NCBI GenBank assembly: GCA_902728285.1
Contig: CACVBU010000276.1
Span: 1,588,458 to 1,652,457, forward strand
Source of the DNA: Clytia hemisphaerica
Taxonomy: Eukaryota > Cnidaria > Hydrozoa > Leptothecata > Clytiidae
Length of the DNA stretch: 64,000 nucleotides
Direction: 5' to 3'
The stretch's first letter is position 1. Every line of letters starts with the position of its first letter. A program made the translations under genes and the position numbers. The notes below the pieces were generated by a model. The model did not search any database and was not told where the DNA came from. It worked only from the letters and a program-made list of their open reading frames with translations. Positions 25,064 through 37,011 of the stretch are shown piece after piece.

Positions 25064-25215
25064 CGTTTTGACGACGGGTGTCCTGTGTAACCCGTATTTA
25101 TATATGATGGGGGTCTTACTTAGCCTGTTTTGATGACAGGTGTCGCCTAGCCCCGTTTTGATGACGGAGGTTGATAAGCCCCGTTTTGATGACGGAGACT
25201 TATACGCCCCGTATA
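25064..25215 (+). other. Tandem covarying stem-loops (CCNGT TTTGATG ACNGG)
   Basis: Four short hairpins share the loop text TTTGATG or TTTGACG: CCCGT/ACGGG, CCTGT/ACAGG and twice CCCGT/ACGG. The T-A for C-G change in the second is compensatory. A further hairpin TTATACG...CGTATAA closes the group, and AGCC or GCC precedes several units. The following 300 bp is GC-richer than its surroundings. No gene is recognised. It could be a structured leader of a retroelement. Confidence 0.5.
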
Positions 25216-25219
25216 AGAC

Positions 25220-25990
25220 TGAGGCTAAAAAATAAACAGGGAGGTTGCCCTGGCGAACCTTAACACCGTTGGGACTACAGTGTGCGAACCTAATCCAGAT
25301 CTAACTGGATCCTTGACCTTAGGGGATGAATCTAAGTAACTGACTACTGACATGCAACGGTTACGGAGTAACCCTACACCCCAACGTCTCCCAAATCCAA
25401 AGAATAACATTAAAAGGAGGGTAAAGAAATTAATCTGAGGAAATTCTAGACACATAATGACATTAGGTAGGTTGCAAATAGTGATGTAAAAATTTTACCT
25501 TGGCCAAGTTAGAATTAAACTTAGAAATATCTGGTCAGAGATTTGAGATACCTAAGATAGCAATCCCTAGACCGTCTACCCATAATGTGTATCATTGAGT
25601 CAGACACACATGCGGAGAGGGCAGCGGAGGCTCCACCCATGCAAAAACTTAGGGTATTTAAACAGTGTTCAAGAGGAAGGAGCTTGAGCAGGGTATGGAC
25701 TTTCCTTCAAGATATAAGTTTGCCATCCATGAATTTCCATATAGTATTGTGAAAAGGAATCTCTACGAAAAAATGTGTCTTAGAAATTGTAGTCTGTAAA
25801 TTTAAAAAAAGGAGTAGGAAGAGTTATAAACAAAGATATAAAAAAAAAAAAATTCGGAAAATATGACGGCAACAAAATAGAAAGAGAGAAAATATTCAAA
25901 AAGCATCAGCATTGAGAAAATCAGCTAGGAAACTAAATACAATCATGTGGAAAATTGAAGAACTAAATTTGAGTTTTAAGAGAGCTTTAA
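25220..25990. other. Intergenic, nothing recognised
   Basis: The first 250 bp is GC-richer and may belong with the hairpins at 25064-25215; the rest is AT-rich. A 76-codon minus frame (25455-25225) has no domain that I recognise. Confidence 0.3.
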
Positions 25991-25991
25991 A

Positions 25992-28321
25992 TAGGGTGTA
26001 AACTGGAACCATGAAAAAATACTTTTTTTGGATTTTCAAAATTGTCACAATTTTTTATCAAAATTTATCATATTGTAAGACTTCTTGCGCAATTTTTAGG
26101 TCCATACGTCAAAAATCCACTGTTTGCCCCAGGGGTATCTGATTCGCGGTAGTAGCAAAAAACAGCAAAAATGGCATTTTTTTTCCATTTTAAGACTATA
26201 AAAGGCCAGGAAATGGTAAAAATGGTTTCTAAATGGTGTCTCGTACTAATATTCAACACAAAAAGACAAAATAACCCCAGCGAGATCGCTCAATGTTTCA
26301 ATTTCAGGCTAAAAAGGCCGATTTTCTCGGATCCTGGGTAGCAAAATGCATGAAAGCAGCATTTTTGAGGACCCACAACTTTTAAACTTTTTAAGGTACA
26401 CACTTGAAATTTTCAGCAATGAAACACTTCAGAGAAAGCTCCAGGAAAAATCAAACTTGAGTTTTCAAATATTTCCTATAAATCCATAATGGCGCCCTAT
26501 AAATTGAGTTTTCATGCTAAATTCTAATATTTCAGGCTAAAACTTGGTTTTCTCTGGCTAGAATCTCAAAAATGGTTTCAAATGGTGTCCTGAAATCTTT
26601 GGGTGTTGAAAGTATTCAGGAAAAACTCTGGGAGAATCAAAATGGTTTGGGTCAGAAATTTGCCTAAGTCTGCCATTATTGTATTGCATTTCCCACTAAA
26701 ATGCAATTTTTAGAGTTAAAGTCTAACTTTCTCAGGCTAGAATCTCAAAAATGGTTTCAGATAGGGTCCTGAAATCTTTTGGGGTTGAAAGTATTTTGGA
26801 TTGGGAGAACCAAAATGGTTCGGGTTAGAAATTTGCCAAAGTTCGCCACTATGGAATTGCATTTCCCACTAAAACGCAATATTTAGAGTTAAAGTCTGAT
26901 TTTCTTAGGCTAAAATCTCAAAAATGGTTTTAAATAGGGTCCTGAAATCTTTTGGGGTTGAAAGTATTCTGGATATACTCTGGGAGAACCAAAATGGTTT
27001 GGTTTTGAAATTTGCCTAAGTCTGCCAATATGGTATTGCATTTCCTACTAAAACGTGATATTTAAGAATTATAGTCTAATTTTCTCAGGCTAAAATCTCA
27101 AAAGTGGTTTCAAATAGGGTCCTGAAATCTTTTGGTGTTGAAAGTATTCTGGAAATACTATGGGAAAACCAAAATGGTTTTGGTCAGAAATTTGCCAAAG
27201 TCTGCCATTATGGAATTGTATTTCATTCTAAAACACAATGTTTTGAGTAAGCTTGAGTGTTCTTCTAAAGAAATGAAATTCATAATGGCAGACTTTAGCA
27301 TATTATATGACCATTGTGAACCACTATGATTTTCCTTGAGTGTTCCCAGAATACTTTCAACACCAAAAGAATTCAGGACCCTATTTGAAACCATTTTTGA
27401 GATTTTAGCCTGAGAAAATCAGACTTTAACTTTAAATATTGCGTTTTAGTGGGAAATGCAATACCATAATGGCAGACTTGGGCAAATTTCAAACCCAAAC
27501 CATTTTGGTTCTCCCAGAGTTTTTCCTGAATACTTTCAACACCCAAAGATTTCAGGACACCATTTGAAACCATTTTTGAGATTTTAGCCTGAGAAAATCA
27601 GACTTTAACTCTAAATATTGCGTTTTAGTGGGAAATGCAATACCATAATGGCAGACTTGGGCAAATTTCTGACCCAAACCATTTTGATTCTCCCAGAGTT
27701 TTTCCTGAATACTTTCAACACCCAAAGATTTCAGGACACCATTTGAAACCATTTTTGAGATTTTAGCCAGAGAAAACCAAGTTTTAGCTTGAAATATTGG
27801 AATTTAGCATGAAAACTCAATTTATAGGGCGCCATTATGGATTTATAGGAAATATTTGAAAACTCAAGTTTGATTTTTCCTGGAGCTTTCTCTGAAGTGT
27901 TTCATTGCTGAAAATTTCAAGTGTGTACCTTTAAAAGTTTAAAAGTTGTGGGTCCTCAAAAATGCTGCTTTCATGCATTTTGCTACCTAGAATCCGAGAA
28001 AATCGGCCTTTTTAGCCTGAAATTGAAACATTGAGCGATCTCGCTGGGGTTATTTTGTCTTTTTGTGTTGAATATTAGTACGAGACACCATTTAGAAACC
28101 ATTTTTACCATTTCCTGGCCTTTAATAGTCTTAAAATGGACAAAAAATGCTAATTTTGCCGTTTTTTGCTACTACCGCGAATCAGATACCCCTGGGGCAA
28201 ACAGTGGATTTTTGACTTATGGACCTCAAAATTGCACAAAAAGTCTTACAATATAATAAATTTTGATAAAAAATTGTGACAATTTTGAAACTCTAAAATT
28301 CAAAATCCAGTTTACACCCTA
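25992..28321. mobile_element. 2.3-kb palindromic element with tandem subrepeats
   Basis: The ends TAGGGTGTAAACTGG and CCAGTTTACACCCTA are inverted, and nearly the whole element folds on itself: each arm is about 1.1 kb with its centre near 27300. A direct repeat CTTTAAA flanks it (25985-25991 and 28322-28328). Each arm contains two to four copies of a unit of about 180 bp (marker text CTGGGAGAA.CAAAATGGTTT). Several frames of 63-78 codons on either strand mirror each other across the centre and are not genes. The architecture resembles 21650-24274, without a clear 9-bp duplication. Confidence 0.78.
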
Positions 28322-28566
28322 CTTTAAAAGATCTGAATTTAAAGCTGTTGATTCGAGATCTGTACAATGTGATTCAAGTCTCTTGCAAAGATGTGACATG
28401 AAACGGAAATAAGACATCCTAATTAAGATTTGGTTTGTAGTGAATGTACGCTGCAAACTAAACTTGGAGATTACAAACGGTTCAAAACATATCATCTGTT
28501 AGCCATTAACTTATAATATTTTCATAAATGACTTGAACTTAGTCCTTTGATTTTTCTAAAGTATCC

Positions 28567-31500
28567 ATGCTCGAGAAATCTATTGAAATTCATTACTGTC
28601 CTTGTCTAGCCACTGACTCTATCAAGTTGAAACAACAATCATTGTTGAGCTATTCAGGAGCCACAAGNAAGATTTTGAAACATAAAATCGATAGCTCAGA
28701 AAATGGTACTGCTGAGTTCCCATCTGGCGGGCCAAGGGTAAGCTAAAAAAAATTTTATTTCGTAAAAATATGTACCTAGCCTTTTGTGCATTGTCTAAGG
28801 AAAGAGGTTTTGCTAATTTTCGAAGTCATTTAAGATATGAAAAAAAAAATCCTTTTTTTCAGCCTCGAGTATTCATGTCAACACCGAAACCTGTGAAGCC
28901 AACAGCGGAATGTTCTTCTCGTCACCAACGCCGCCGAAATAAAGGCATTAGAAAGTCTATTGAGTTTGCGTCGAAGACGACTATTTCCAAACAGATGGCA
29001 TCACTATCTAAATTCCTTCCTAAAAATCAACGAAAAGATTTCCTGGAGGAAATTGGTTTTGGTCGGATTGAGATTGACGAGAAAAAAATGCTCTCCCTTA
29101 AAATCAGTCTTGGAATGCCTTGGGAAAAGTTGAAAAAGATAGGAAGGTACAGTACCTGGATATCTTTTTATCTTTTTAACAAATAAAAAATGCAACTGAG
29201 GTGCTTCTCAAAAGGTTGAGCTACGAATTGGTGCTAACAGAAATTTCTAAATTGTGAAGCAATAAATATTTTCAAAATTAAAAAGAAAATATTCTATATA
29301 TTAAGTTAAATATTTCATTTTGTTTAAGGTTTCTTAGCCAACACAATATCAAAACTGGTGGTCACAACAAAATGCGAAATTTGCACAAAGAACTGCGTGG
29401 TAGTGGCTGGTGTGTTAAAACCGGTTCATTTATGAAGAAAATCAGCAAAAGCAAATTTGTTTTAAATGAAGTGCCCTGGGGCTACATAGAGGATTTGAAA
29501 TCACACGTCCTCGAAAGAATCGACTTAATTGACGAGTAAAATACTACTACCACTTTATTAAGATAGATGTTGTGTTTTAACAAAATTCTATTGGGCTAAT
29601 TCACTCCTTCTCCTTTGATAAATCCAATAATAAAATTACTATTCACAAAAAAAAATTAAAATATTTTCTTTACTGTTCAGGGCAAAAGAATTGAAGTTTG
29701 AAGAGTTTATGAAAGATGAAGTGCATGTGAAAATCGGGGAAGACCATGGTGGTAACACAGGAAAGGCCTGTTATGAGATTTGTAACCGAGATTCACCAAA
29801 CAGTAAAGAAAATACAGTCATATTCAATTATTTTGAAGAAAAAGACCATCCACTCAACTTGAAAATAGCCTTATCACGATTTAAAGAACAAATCGACGAC
29901 CTTCAAAAGTCCAGTTGGAAGTGAGTGTTTACAATATTGATCTGAAAATTCTTTTGCAAGCAATGAAATAGCTAAAACTAATCTAGATTACTGTGGGCTT
30001 GTAATTGTTTTTGTTTAATTAATTGTGAAGTTGTCTTTTCTTTTTCAGTGACAAAAAGATTCGTATGTTTTTGATGGGGGACTACGAGTTCCTGTGTAAT
30101 GCATATGGCATTAGTGGAGCAAGTGGTAAATATATGAAATACGTATTATAAATATATTTTTATAATACGATACTTGATAGATAATGAAAAATGAAATATA
30201 CATACAGCAAAGTAATATAATACCTAGTAAATCTTCCAGTATTATTATCAACTGCTTAGCTTAGCTAAGATTGTACCTTATCTTGGGAAAATAAAGTTGG
30301 GATTTGTTTTGGCCAAAGAAGTTTCACATTTAAAATTTACTATTTTCAGGGCGCCACTGCTGTTTACTTTGTCAAGCAACCAAGGAAGAGATTCAAAAGT
30401 ATAGAAAAAGTCGAAATTGTAAAACAAGAACTCTAAAGACACTTGATGAGAACCTCAGGAATTTTCAAAAACACGGAAACCTGTCGAAAGCTAAGGAGCA
30501 TTTCAATGTCATCGAAGAAAGACTATTTAACATACCTCTGACACAGGTATTGAATTGAAAAAATACTTTGATTCATTATATTCACCAATAATATTCCACT
30601 TATTTGGTCCAATCAAAATTCACATGAACAATAGTGGAACTTAATGAAACAACTTTTCTAATCTTTCAGGTTTCAATCCCTGCTTTACACATTTCGTTGG
30701 GCACATACAAGAAATTTTTCGACCTTTTGGAAGAATACTGTTACCAGCTGGACTTTATGATCGCAGGTTCGACAAGTCAAGCAGATGGATTAGAACGGTC
30801 CAAAATTGACAAACTTGGTGAAACGTGGCAGGAAATCACTCTTTTACGGCAACAGATTCGGGATCTTGATCGCACCATCAATTTGGTTCATGATGCCATT
30901 GCTCAAAACATTGCCAAAGATCCTGCACACGAGAAAGAAATAAGAGCTGTTTATGAACCCCGTCTGTTACACTTGTCTGACTTGGTTGATAAGAAAGTAA
31001 GCACATTTGTTATACATATTTTAGTGCTTTTGAGATGATGCAACATGATAAACTTAATTATACAATAAGTTGTCATGTATCCTAAGTCTTTGAGCCATTT
31101 ATATTAGCCTTAGTTATTGTCAGATCCTACTTTATAGTTGACATGGGAACCTCAAATGGACATATGAATTCATTCTCTACTTTCAGGAGAAAAAAGTTGA
31201 TGTACTGTTCAAGGATAATCCCTTCAAAGAATTAAAAGGTGGTGGCCCTTGTGTTAGAGGTTTGGACGATGTTCTTAAAAAGTGTCATGTGCATAGGCAA
31301 GCTTACCATGGTAAATCATTTGTTGGCAACCATGTTGACAGAATGCTCAAGGTTAGCTTATTCTTGAAACTTCAAATATCTTTGAGTTGATCTAACCTGA
31401 AAGGAAATTTTGAACAGAGGTTACAACATGCAAACATGTGTCTTAAAATTAGTATCTCTTAGTAATTTATTACAAAAAACATATTTTGTTGTTGCAAAAA

Positions 31501-32258
31501 TAGTGGAAAAACTTATATCTTCCAGTAGTATCGCACAATCCAATAAAATATTTTTTCCTTTCAGACAAAGAACCTAGAGCTCTTGTGTGACTCAATTCCA
31601 GAGAAAATTGCTGAGTTTGAATTGAATGACACAAACATTACAAATTGGGGTGATATTTTGTGTTCGAACTTCAAAGATCTGTTCAAGAAATATGCAATTT
31701 GCCATAAGGTGATCAATTCAAGCAAAACTTTTTCAACTTCAGACATTGATCAACTAGGTATATATTTGTTTTTATTTTTTATTCATTTCAATCACACAAA
31801 ATTATATAAAGAAAATTGAAAAGTTTGACATTACCACTAAGACGATACGTCCAAATTTTTGTATGCCAGTCCCATAGGACTGTAGGATTTTTAGAATTAA
31901 ACTTCTAAAGATTTAAAATTTGTTCCTTTTTATAGAGACAGCAATTGATGACTTACTATCATTCTTTCGTGAAACGTTTCCAGATCAAAGCATCACACCA
32001 AAGTTACACCTTCTAGAGGATCATGTCGTTCCATTTTTACGACGTTGGTCCATTGGTTTCGGCCTCTATGGTGAGCAAGGAATGGAGGCATTGCATTCCA
32101 CGATTAATGATATGTTGGACTCGTTCATCTCAATGCCTGATAAAAATGCTCAGTTGGAATCATTACTGGGAGAGCACTATGCCAGAGTGAATCCTCTAGC
32201 AAAGGCAGTTGATTTGAAACCAAAGAAGAGAAATCTGAAAAGGAAGAGAGAGGAATAA
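28567..32258 (+). CDS. Transposase-like protein, ten exons, 727 codons
   Basis: Exons: 28567-28737, 28863-29146, 29329-29535, 29681-29920, 30049-30125, 30350-30546, 30670-30996, 31187-31351, 31565-31757, 31936-32258. All introns are GT-AG, phases agree throughout, and the joined length of 2,184 bp is a multiple of three ending in TAA. The product has an acidic-block triad pattern: KIGEDHGGNTGK, then FLMGDYEFL (exon 5), then GFGLYGEQGMEALHS near the C-terminus. A CxxC pair (RHCCLLCQ) and the stretch RQAYHGKSFVGNHVDRML lie between. Proteins with these landmarks are abundant, uncharacterised and probably transposon-derived in marine invertebrates. The role as a DDE-type enzyme is inferred. The start ATG at 28567 has an upstream in-frame stop, but an AG acceptor just before it allows an earlier exon. 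The N at 28668 falls in codon 34. Confidence 0.8.
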
Positions 32259-32324
32259 AAAATTTAATTTGAAGTAGAGAATAATGATTGTTCCATTTTA
32301 TTTATAGTTTTCATATAGTTTTAT

Positions 32325-32753
32325 ACCAAACGTCCGCGCTCGATAGGATCGATCATCGGAACGGCTCGATTACGGATCGATATGTGATCGATGGATTACT
32401 TAACGATCCGGATAGGAGATTGATGGAAGATTCAGCCATTAAAAAGTTATCGAGCTAGTATTTCAATCGAGTATACCGATTCGTCATAGATCGTTAATCG
32501 ATTCGTCATCGATCGTTAATCGATGTGTTATCGATCGTAAATGTAGTACGAGTCAATAGGGTCAATAAGATCGATAAAAGATTGATGATAGATCGATAAA
32601 TAATTGATTACTAATCATAAGCTTAAAAAAATCTTGAGTATCGTTCCTCTATCGATATCCTATCCGGATCGTTGTTAAGTAATCCATCGATCACATATCG
32701 ATCCGTCATCGAGCCGTTCCGATGATCAATCCTATCGAGCGCGGACGTCTGGT
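32325..32753. mobile_element. GATCGAT-rich MITE, copy 1
   Basis: The ends ACCAAACGTCCGCGCTCGAT and ATCGAGCGCGGACGTCTGGT are inverted, and the 4-bp sequence TTAT flanks both sides (32321-32324 and 32754-32757). The interior is saturated with GATCGAT-like words and folds into a long hairpin. It lies about 70 bp after the stop of the upstream gene. A second copy is at 56061-56494. Confidence 0.82.
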
Positions 32754-32759
32754 TTATAT

Positions 32760-33587
32760 TTTAATAATACTGTTCCTTAGATATTTTTTATTTTTCCATA
32801 GCTATGGGATGGGATAGCTTAAATGTAACAAATTAGGACTACCTTAAAAAGAAAACATTCTTATGATATTGGAGGATAGCCAGAAAAAGAGAGCCTATCA
32901 GGTGCTCGGAGACATTCTTTATTGACTGTAATTTTTCCACTGAACGTATCAAAGTATTTTGTAATATATAACTATTTTTATGCTTTTTTAAAGTTCCTCA
33001 GGTGGTTTGTGAGAGGATTTGAATGTATTTAGTTGATTTTACTTCAATAAATAAAGAAGATGTTGAGTAAATACTAACCGTAAACCCTGCGTAAAGTCAC
33101 ATTAAGATAGTCCAATCACTTGACTTTCAGCAGCTGAATCTCTAATTAAAAAAATTACACAACCAAAATTTCTTCTGATTTGGTAAGATAGGGGTATAAT
33201 CTGTCAGAATTGCCAAAGTGCAGGCCTCAAAAAATTTGGGATGGCCCACAATCTCCATTTCTGTCAACCAATTAAAATTCCACAGCAAAAACCATGAAAA
33301 ATCATGAAAAAATAAGCTTTCAAGACCAATTTTGAGCTCGCTGAGCCTCTGCACCCTGTGAAATTGTTTGTAAAATGGTCATAGGTCATTTCACAATCGA
33401 AGAAACTAAAGCATGTTTTGTGTATTTCACAGAACACTCTGTTAATGGGGTAGTAAGTGGCATAAGTACAGTCAGGAAAATAGCCACGCGCCCGACACCG
33501 CAAAGATCTACCATTTTGTTTTTTTTGTAAACAAACGGTTTCTGCGCGCGCATCTAAAATACTGTATGTCACATTCTAAATGACCGT
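32760..33587. other. Intergenic, nothing recognised
   Basis: AT-rich. A 102-codon minus frame at 33572-33264 lacks domain or splice support. Confidence 0.3.
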
Positions 33588-34430
33588 GTACACCCATTAG
33601 TAACCTTTTACAAAAAAAATAAAGTTTATAACTGCTTCCAATTTTTCAGTTAGTCGAGGAACGTGTCCCTAACTGACTTTAACCAAAATGTGAAAAAGTG
33701 AAATTCGGGCTTTCTGGCCAACTTGGATCAAATGGTATGGCTTCCATTTATAGAAAGGACGCAACCATTGAGTTTCAAGCCCGAAGGGCTAGAGGTCAAT
33801 CTCTTTGGTAGGATTTGAAGCCAACAAATCCTACCAAAGTTGCGCGGCCTTGAGCGACCCGCCTGGTTTTTACACAAATGACAGATTGAAACTAAAATTT
33901 ACCGCTAAATTTTGAAAAATATTTCACTCAAAAACAAAGGAATTGCTAGATTCAATCCGTCATCAAAAATACGGCGCATATTTAAAGGCTTCAATTTTTC
34001 TTGCCTGAGAAAGGTTAAAGATTGACCTCTAGCCCTTCGGGCTTGAAACTCAATGGACGCAACCTAAACCCATTAGTGACCTTTTACAAAATAAATGAAG
34101 TTCATAGCTGCTTCCAATTTTTCAGTTAGTCGAGGAACGTGTCCCTAACTGACTTTAACCAAAATGTGAAAAAGTGGAATTCGGGCTTTCTGGCCAACTT
34201 AGATCGAATGGTATGGCTCCCATTTATAGAAAGGACGCAACCTACACCTATTAGTGACCTTTTAACAAAAAAAATGAAGTTCATAGCTGCTTCTAATTTT
34301 TCAGTTAGTCGAGGAACGTGTCCCTTACTGACTTTAACCAAAATGTGAAAAAGTGGAATTCGGGCTTTCTGGCCAACTTGGATCGAACGGTATGGCTCCC
34401 ATTTACATTTATAGATATAATGCAACATTG
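33588..34430. repeat. Tandem array, about 177-bp unit, left copy
   Basis: Three units share TTTTTCAGTTAGTCGAGG, ACGTGTCCCTAACTGAC, GGCTTTCTGGCCAACTTGG and GACGCAACC. They are inverted relative to the eight-unit array at 56885-58412. A MITE (33766-34055) interrupts the first junction. The minus-strand frames here (34428-34126, 34538-34305) run through the repeats and are not genes. Confidence 0.85.
33766..34055. mobile_element. MITE inserted in the tandem array
   Basis: Arms of about 35 bp: CATTGAGTTTCAAGCCCGAA and TTCGGGCTTGAAACTCAATG, continuing GGGCTAGAGGTCAATCT and its mirror. The array sequence GGACGCAACC occurs on both sides (33757-33766 and 34055-34064), giving an 8-10 bp target duplication depending on where the arm is taken to begin. 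hAT-type (8) or Mutator-type (9) are both possible. Confidence 0.78.
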
Positions 34431-34432
34431 AA

Positions 34433-34769
34433 ACCGGGGGGGGGGGGTTACTTTGGCAAAATGGGTGTCAGGTATGTGCAACCCATAAGGGTACCTTTGC
34501 TCATTCCTCAAAAGTCTCTCAAAGGAGTACAAATTCAAAAGTTAGTCTCTGAAAGGGTCCCGAAAATTAAAAATTTCTCACGATTTCCAAAAAATTTGAC
34601 CAAAAAATTGGTGAAAATCAAACTAGATTTGGAAAAAATGGACCAAAATTTAGGAAAAAGTCTCTCAAAGAGTCCTAAAGTCACCAAAATTTTGTCTCTC
34701 AAAGGGTCAATTTTCGATTTTCGGTTCGGACATACCCGTCACCTCGCAAACCTAGTACCCCCCCCCGGG
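34433..34769. mobile_element. G-rich-ended element, second copy
   Basis: CCGGGGGGGGGGGGG at the left and CCCCCCCCCCGGG at the right bracket text with repeated GTCTCTCAAAGGGTC words, like the element at 14473-14768 in structure. CATTGA occurs at both flanks. The 140-codon plus frame at 34353-34775 spans it and is probably fortuitous. Confidence 0.5.
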
Positions 34770-34807
34770 CATTGATAAAACAATTATTGACAACAAGGTA
34801 ATCTCTT

Positions 34808-36535
34808 TTATTTAGGACAATTGAATTTGTTCATAAATTTGTCTAGTTCTCTATAAACAGCGCCAAGGGTTTTCTGGTTGGCTTGAAACCGAACAAGTTT
34901 CAAATACTGACATCTGGTATGTCTCAATTGTTCCAGAAAGACTTCTAGCGTTCTACTTTTCGTAACAAGTTTGAATTTTTCTATCCTGATACAAATAGTT
35001 CGACAACGCATCTCCTCTGCTCGGTTGAAAATTCCTTTTGCCAAATTTGAGAGGTCTTCTTCGTTTGTTCGATATGAAGCTAAAACCAATAATAACTAGA
35101 TGGAATTATAAATATCTAAATCCTGTGCTCGTTGCAAAGATAATTAGATGTTTTGTTTTGCTTGCCATTTTCTAACAAATGGCTGATAAAGGGTGATAAC
35201 TGGTTTATCGTCAACTTAAAAAAGATGACCAAACTTTTCTTCTGGAAACCCATCAATTGTGCCTTTTTCGTTTTTTCTCTTTCTGTGTTTTTTGACGATA
35301 AACTTTAACGATCTTTCTTGTTTGACTGCTTAGTAAGATAAAATGAAATATATAAATCGAAAAATCTTACCAACTGCACAAAAGAGAAATTTTGATCGAC
35401 ATTTTTCGCTTTTGATTTCATAGTGAGAGACAGCGTGGTGTGGCACCAATTCAACTATTGGGAATACCCCAAGAGCGTCCGCCCATGACACAAAACCAGG
35501 CTTAAAAAGATATTTTGTGTTTTATTTATTTTGTGATCATCAACTTCACTACATAATTGTTACATTGTAAAATTAAACAATGATTATGCTAAAACTTAAT
35601 GTAGTCGTCTTCCAGTGCGCGGGCGAGCTGACTGGTATATGCCACTTCTATAACCATGTTGTCTTACCTCTGAAAAAGCTAATAAAATGCTAATGAAACA
35701 GTAATGAGTCGTCTGTGACGACGTTCTGGGACTGCAAGTTTTACACGATAATATACCAACTAAAAAGTTTTAACATAGGCAAGTTATGAATCCTAAAACA
35801 ATTACTCACCAAGTTTATTGGAGTCGTGTTACTATGCGTTAGAACGACGATAGCGTCTGTGTGTTGCCTAAAAATATCTTGTTCGGATGCTAAAAAAAAA
35901 AAATTAAATATGTCATATATTTACCAAATCAAAATAACTAAAAATAGCTGAACATTTTAAGAACAGTTTCACTTTTTTTGCTCATAAAAATCTTGAATGG
36001 GTATAAAATTTCGAAACCTTTTGATACTTTGCATCAATTTTTTAAATAAGAAAGTATCCAGCAGGAAACCAATTTTTATATTGTGGTAAAATAAGGTAGC
36101 CTAAATAGCGATATACCGGGTGCACCACAAAAAGTTTAACATTTTGAATCATTACACCTTTTTGACCCTATTTTTTGGTGCACCCGGTATAGTCCTTCTA
36201 TTTTCATTTTGATTATTGCTGATGATTTTTCCTTTAAGTAATAAAACTGAGCTTTTGTTAGTTTTAAAAGCTCAGATTTTTTTTTGTTACTCTAATCAAG
36301 AAAAAGATGATAGTACATTTTTGAGTGCTTTGAGAGTTGAGAGCACGTTTTAATCAGAGGTTGCACACGTCATTATCCAAATGAAAATGTAAGGACTATA
36401 CTTTATATCGATATATGGAACCTTTTTTTTCTTCCAAGATAGTATATAGATAGATAGAAGCGGCTTACACTGAATAATGACATCATTAACTTTCACAACT
36501 TTATCTTTCTTTGGTTTTGTAGAATAAACTTTTTC
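34808..36535 (-). CDS. Degenerate macro-domain-like protein, four 3' exons
   Basis: Four minus-strand exons join in phase: 36535-36469, 35889-35810, 35500-35371 and 35079-34808, ending at a stop. The joined text reads KVVKVNDVIIQ, SEQDIFRQHTDAIVVLTHSN, then FPIVELVPHHAVSHYEI, KFLFCAV, and NLAKGIFNRAEEMRCRTIC followed by a final strand and helix. The order (strand, xxDI, hDAIVV...N, then the late GxV strand, helix AEE and closing strand-helix) parallels macro domains, which bind or cleave ADP-ribose. The glycine-rich ligand loops are not conserved, so activity is doubtful. The phase-0 first exon is missing. Exon 35889-35810 could alternatively be joined to the phase-1 exon at 37692-37633 of the large upstream gene. 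Domain call is by eye. Confidence 0.55.
36112..36191. mobile_element. 80-bp hairpin MITE
   Basis: TATACCGGGTGCACCA and TGGTGCACCCGGTATA are perfect inverted ends around about 45 bp. TA at the tips suggests a TA target as in mariner-like elements. It lies in an intron of the macro-like gene. Confidence 0.7.
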
Positions 36536-37011
36536 CTAAAATGAGAAGATGAAATAGCTTTTTGCCTGAATTGTTTTTTATGCGAAAACCCTCTGATATT
36601 AAATGAATTTATTATCGCTGGAAAGGCGATTTCGTCACGTGAAACGCTTCTTTAAAAGCTCGGTAGAGATGGATCAGTGAATTACACGTCATAAGAGTTG
36701 ATGGCACGCCCACCCGTCCGAACCGCAGAGAGAGGATGAAGTCACGAAGTGATGATGTAGATGAAAGAAATCATGTTGATTAAGATGATATACATTTGTT
36801 TGACTTTACAAATTAGAAAATAACTTTTGAGATTTTGAGTTCCAAGTTCATCTGTTAAAAAATAACAATAACCAAAATATCCCTCCTGTAGGCGCAAAAC
36901 CTATGTTGGGTTATGGGTGTTCTCTCAATTATAATGGGAAAGTAATCAGACCTTAAGCTCTGGACTCAATAATGGAACTTGACTTATCAATATGATCACA
37001 GTTACCCCTTG

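Noticed and set aside
25064-25215. C/D-box snoRNA cluster
   Set aside because: TGATGA occurs in each loop, but matching D boxes and terminal stems are absent.
27158-27752. Minus and plus frames of 63-78 codons around 26.1-28.3 kb
   Set aside because: They mirror each other across the palindrome and are translations of its repeated arms.
34126-34538. Minus-strand frames of 77-100 codons in the left 177-bp array
   Set aside because: They run through repeat units and the same peptide recurs at each unit; no coding evidence.
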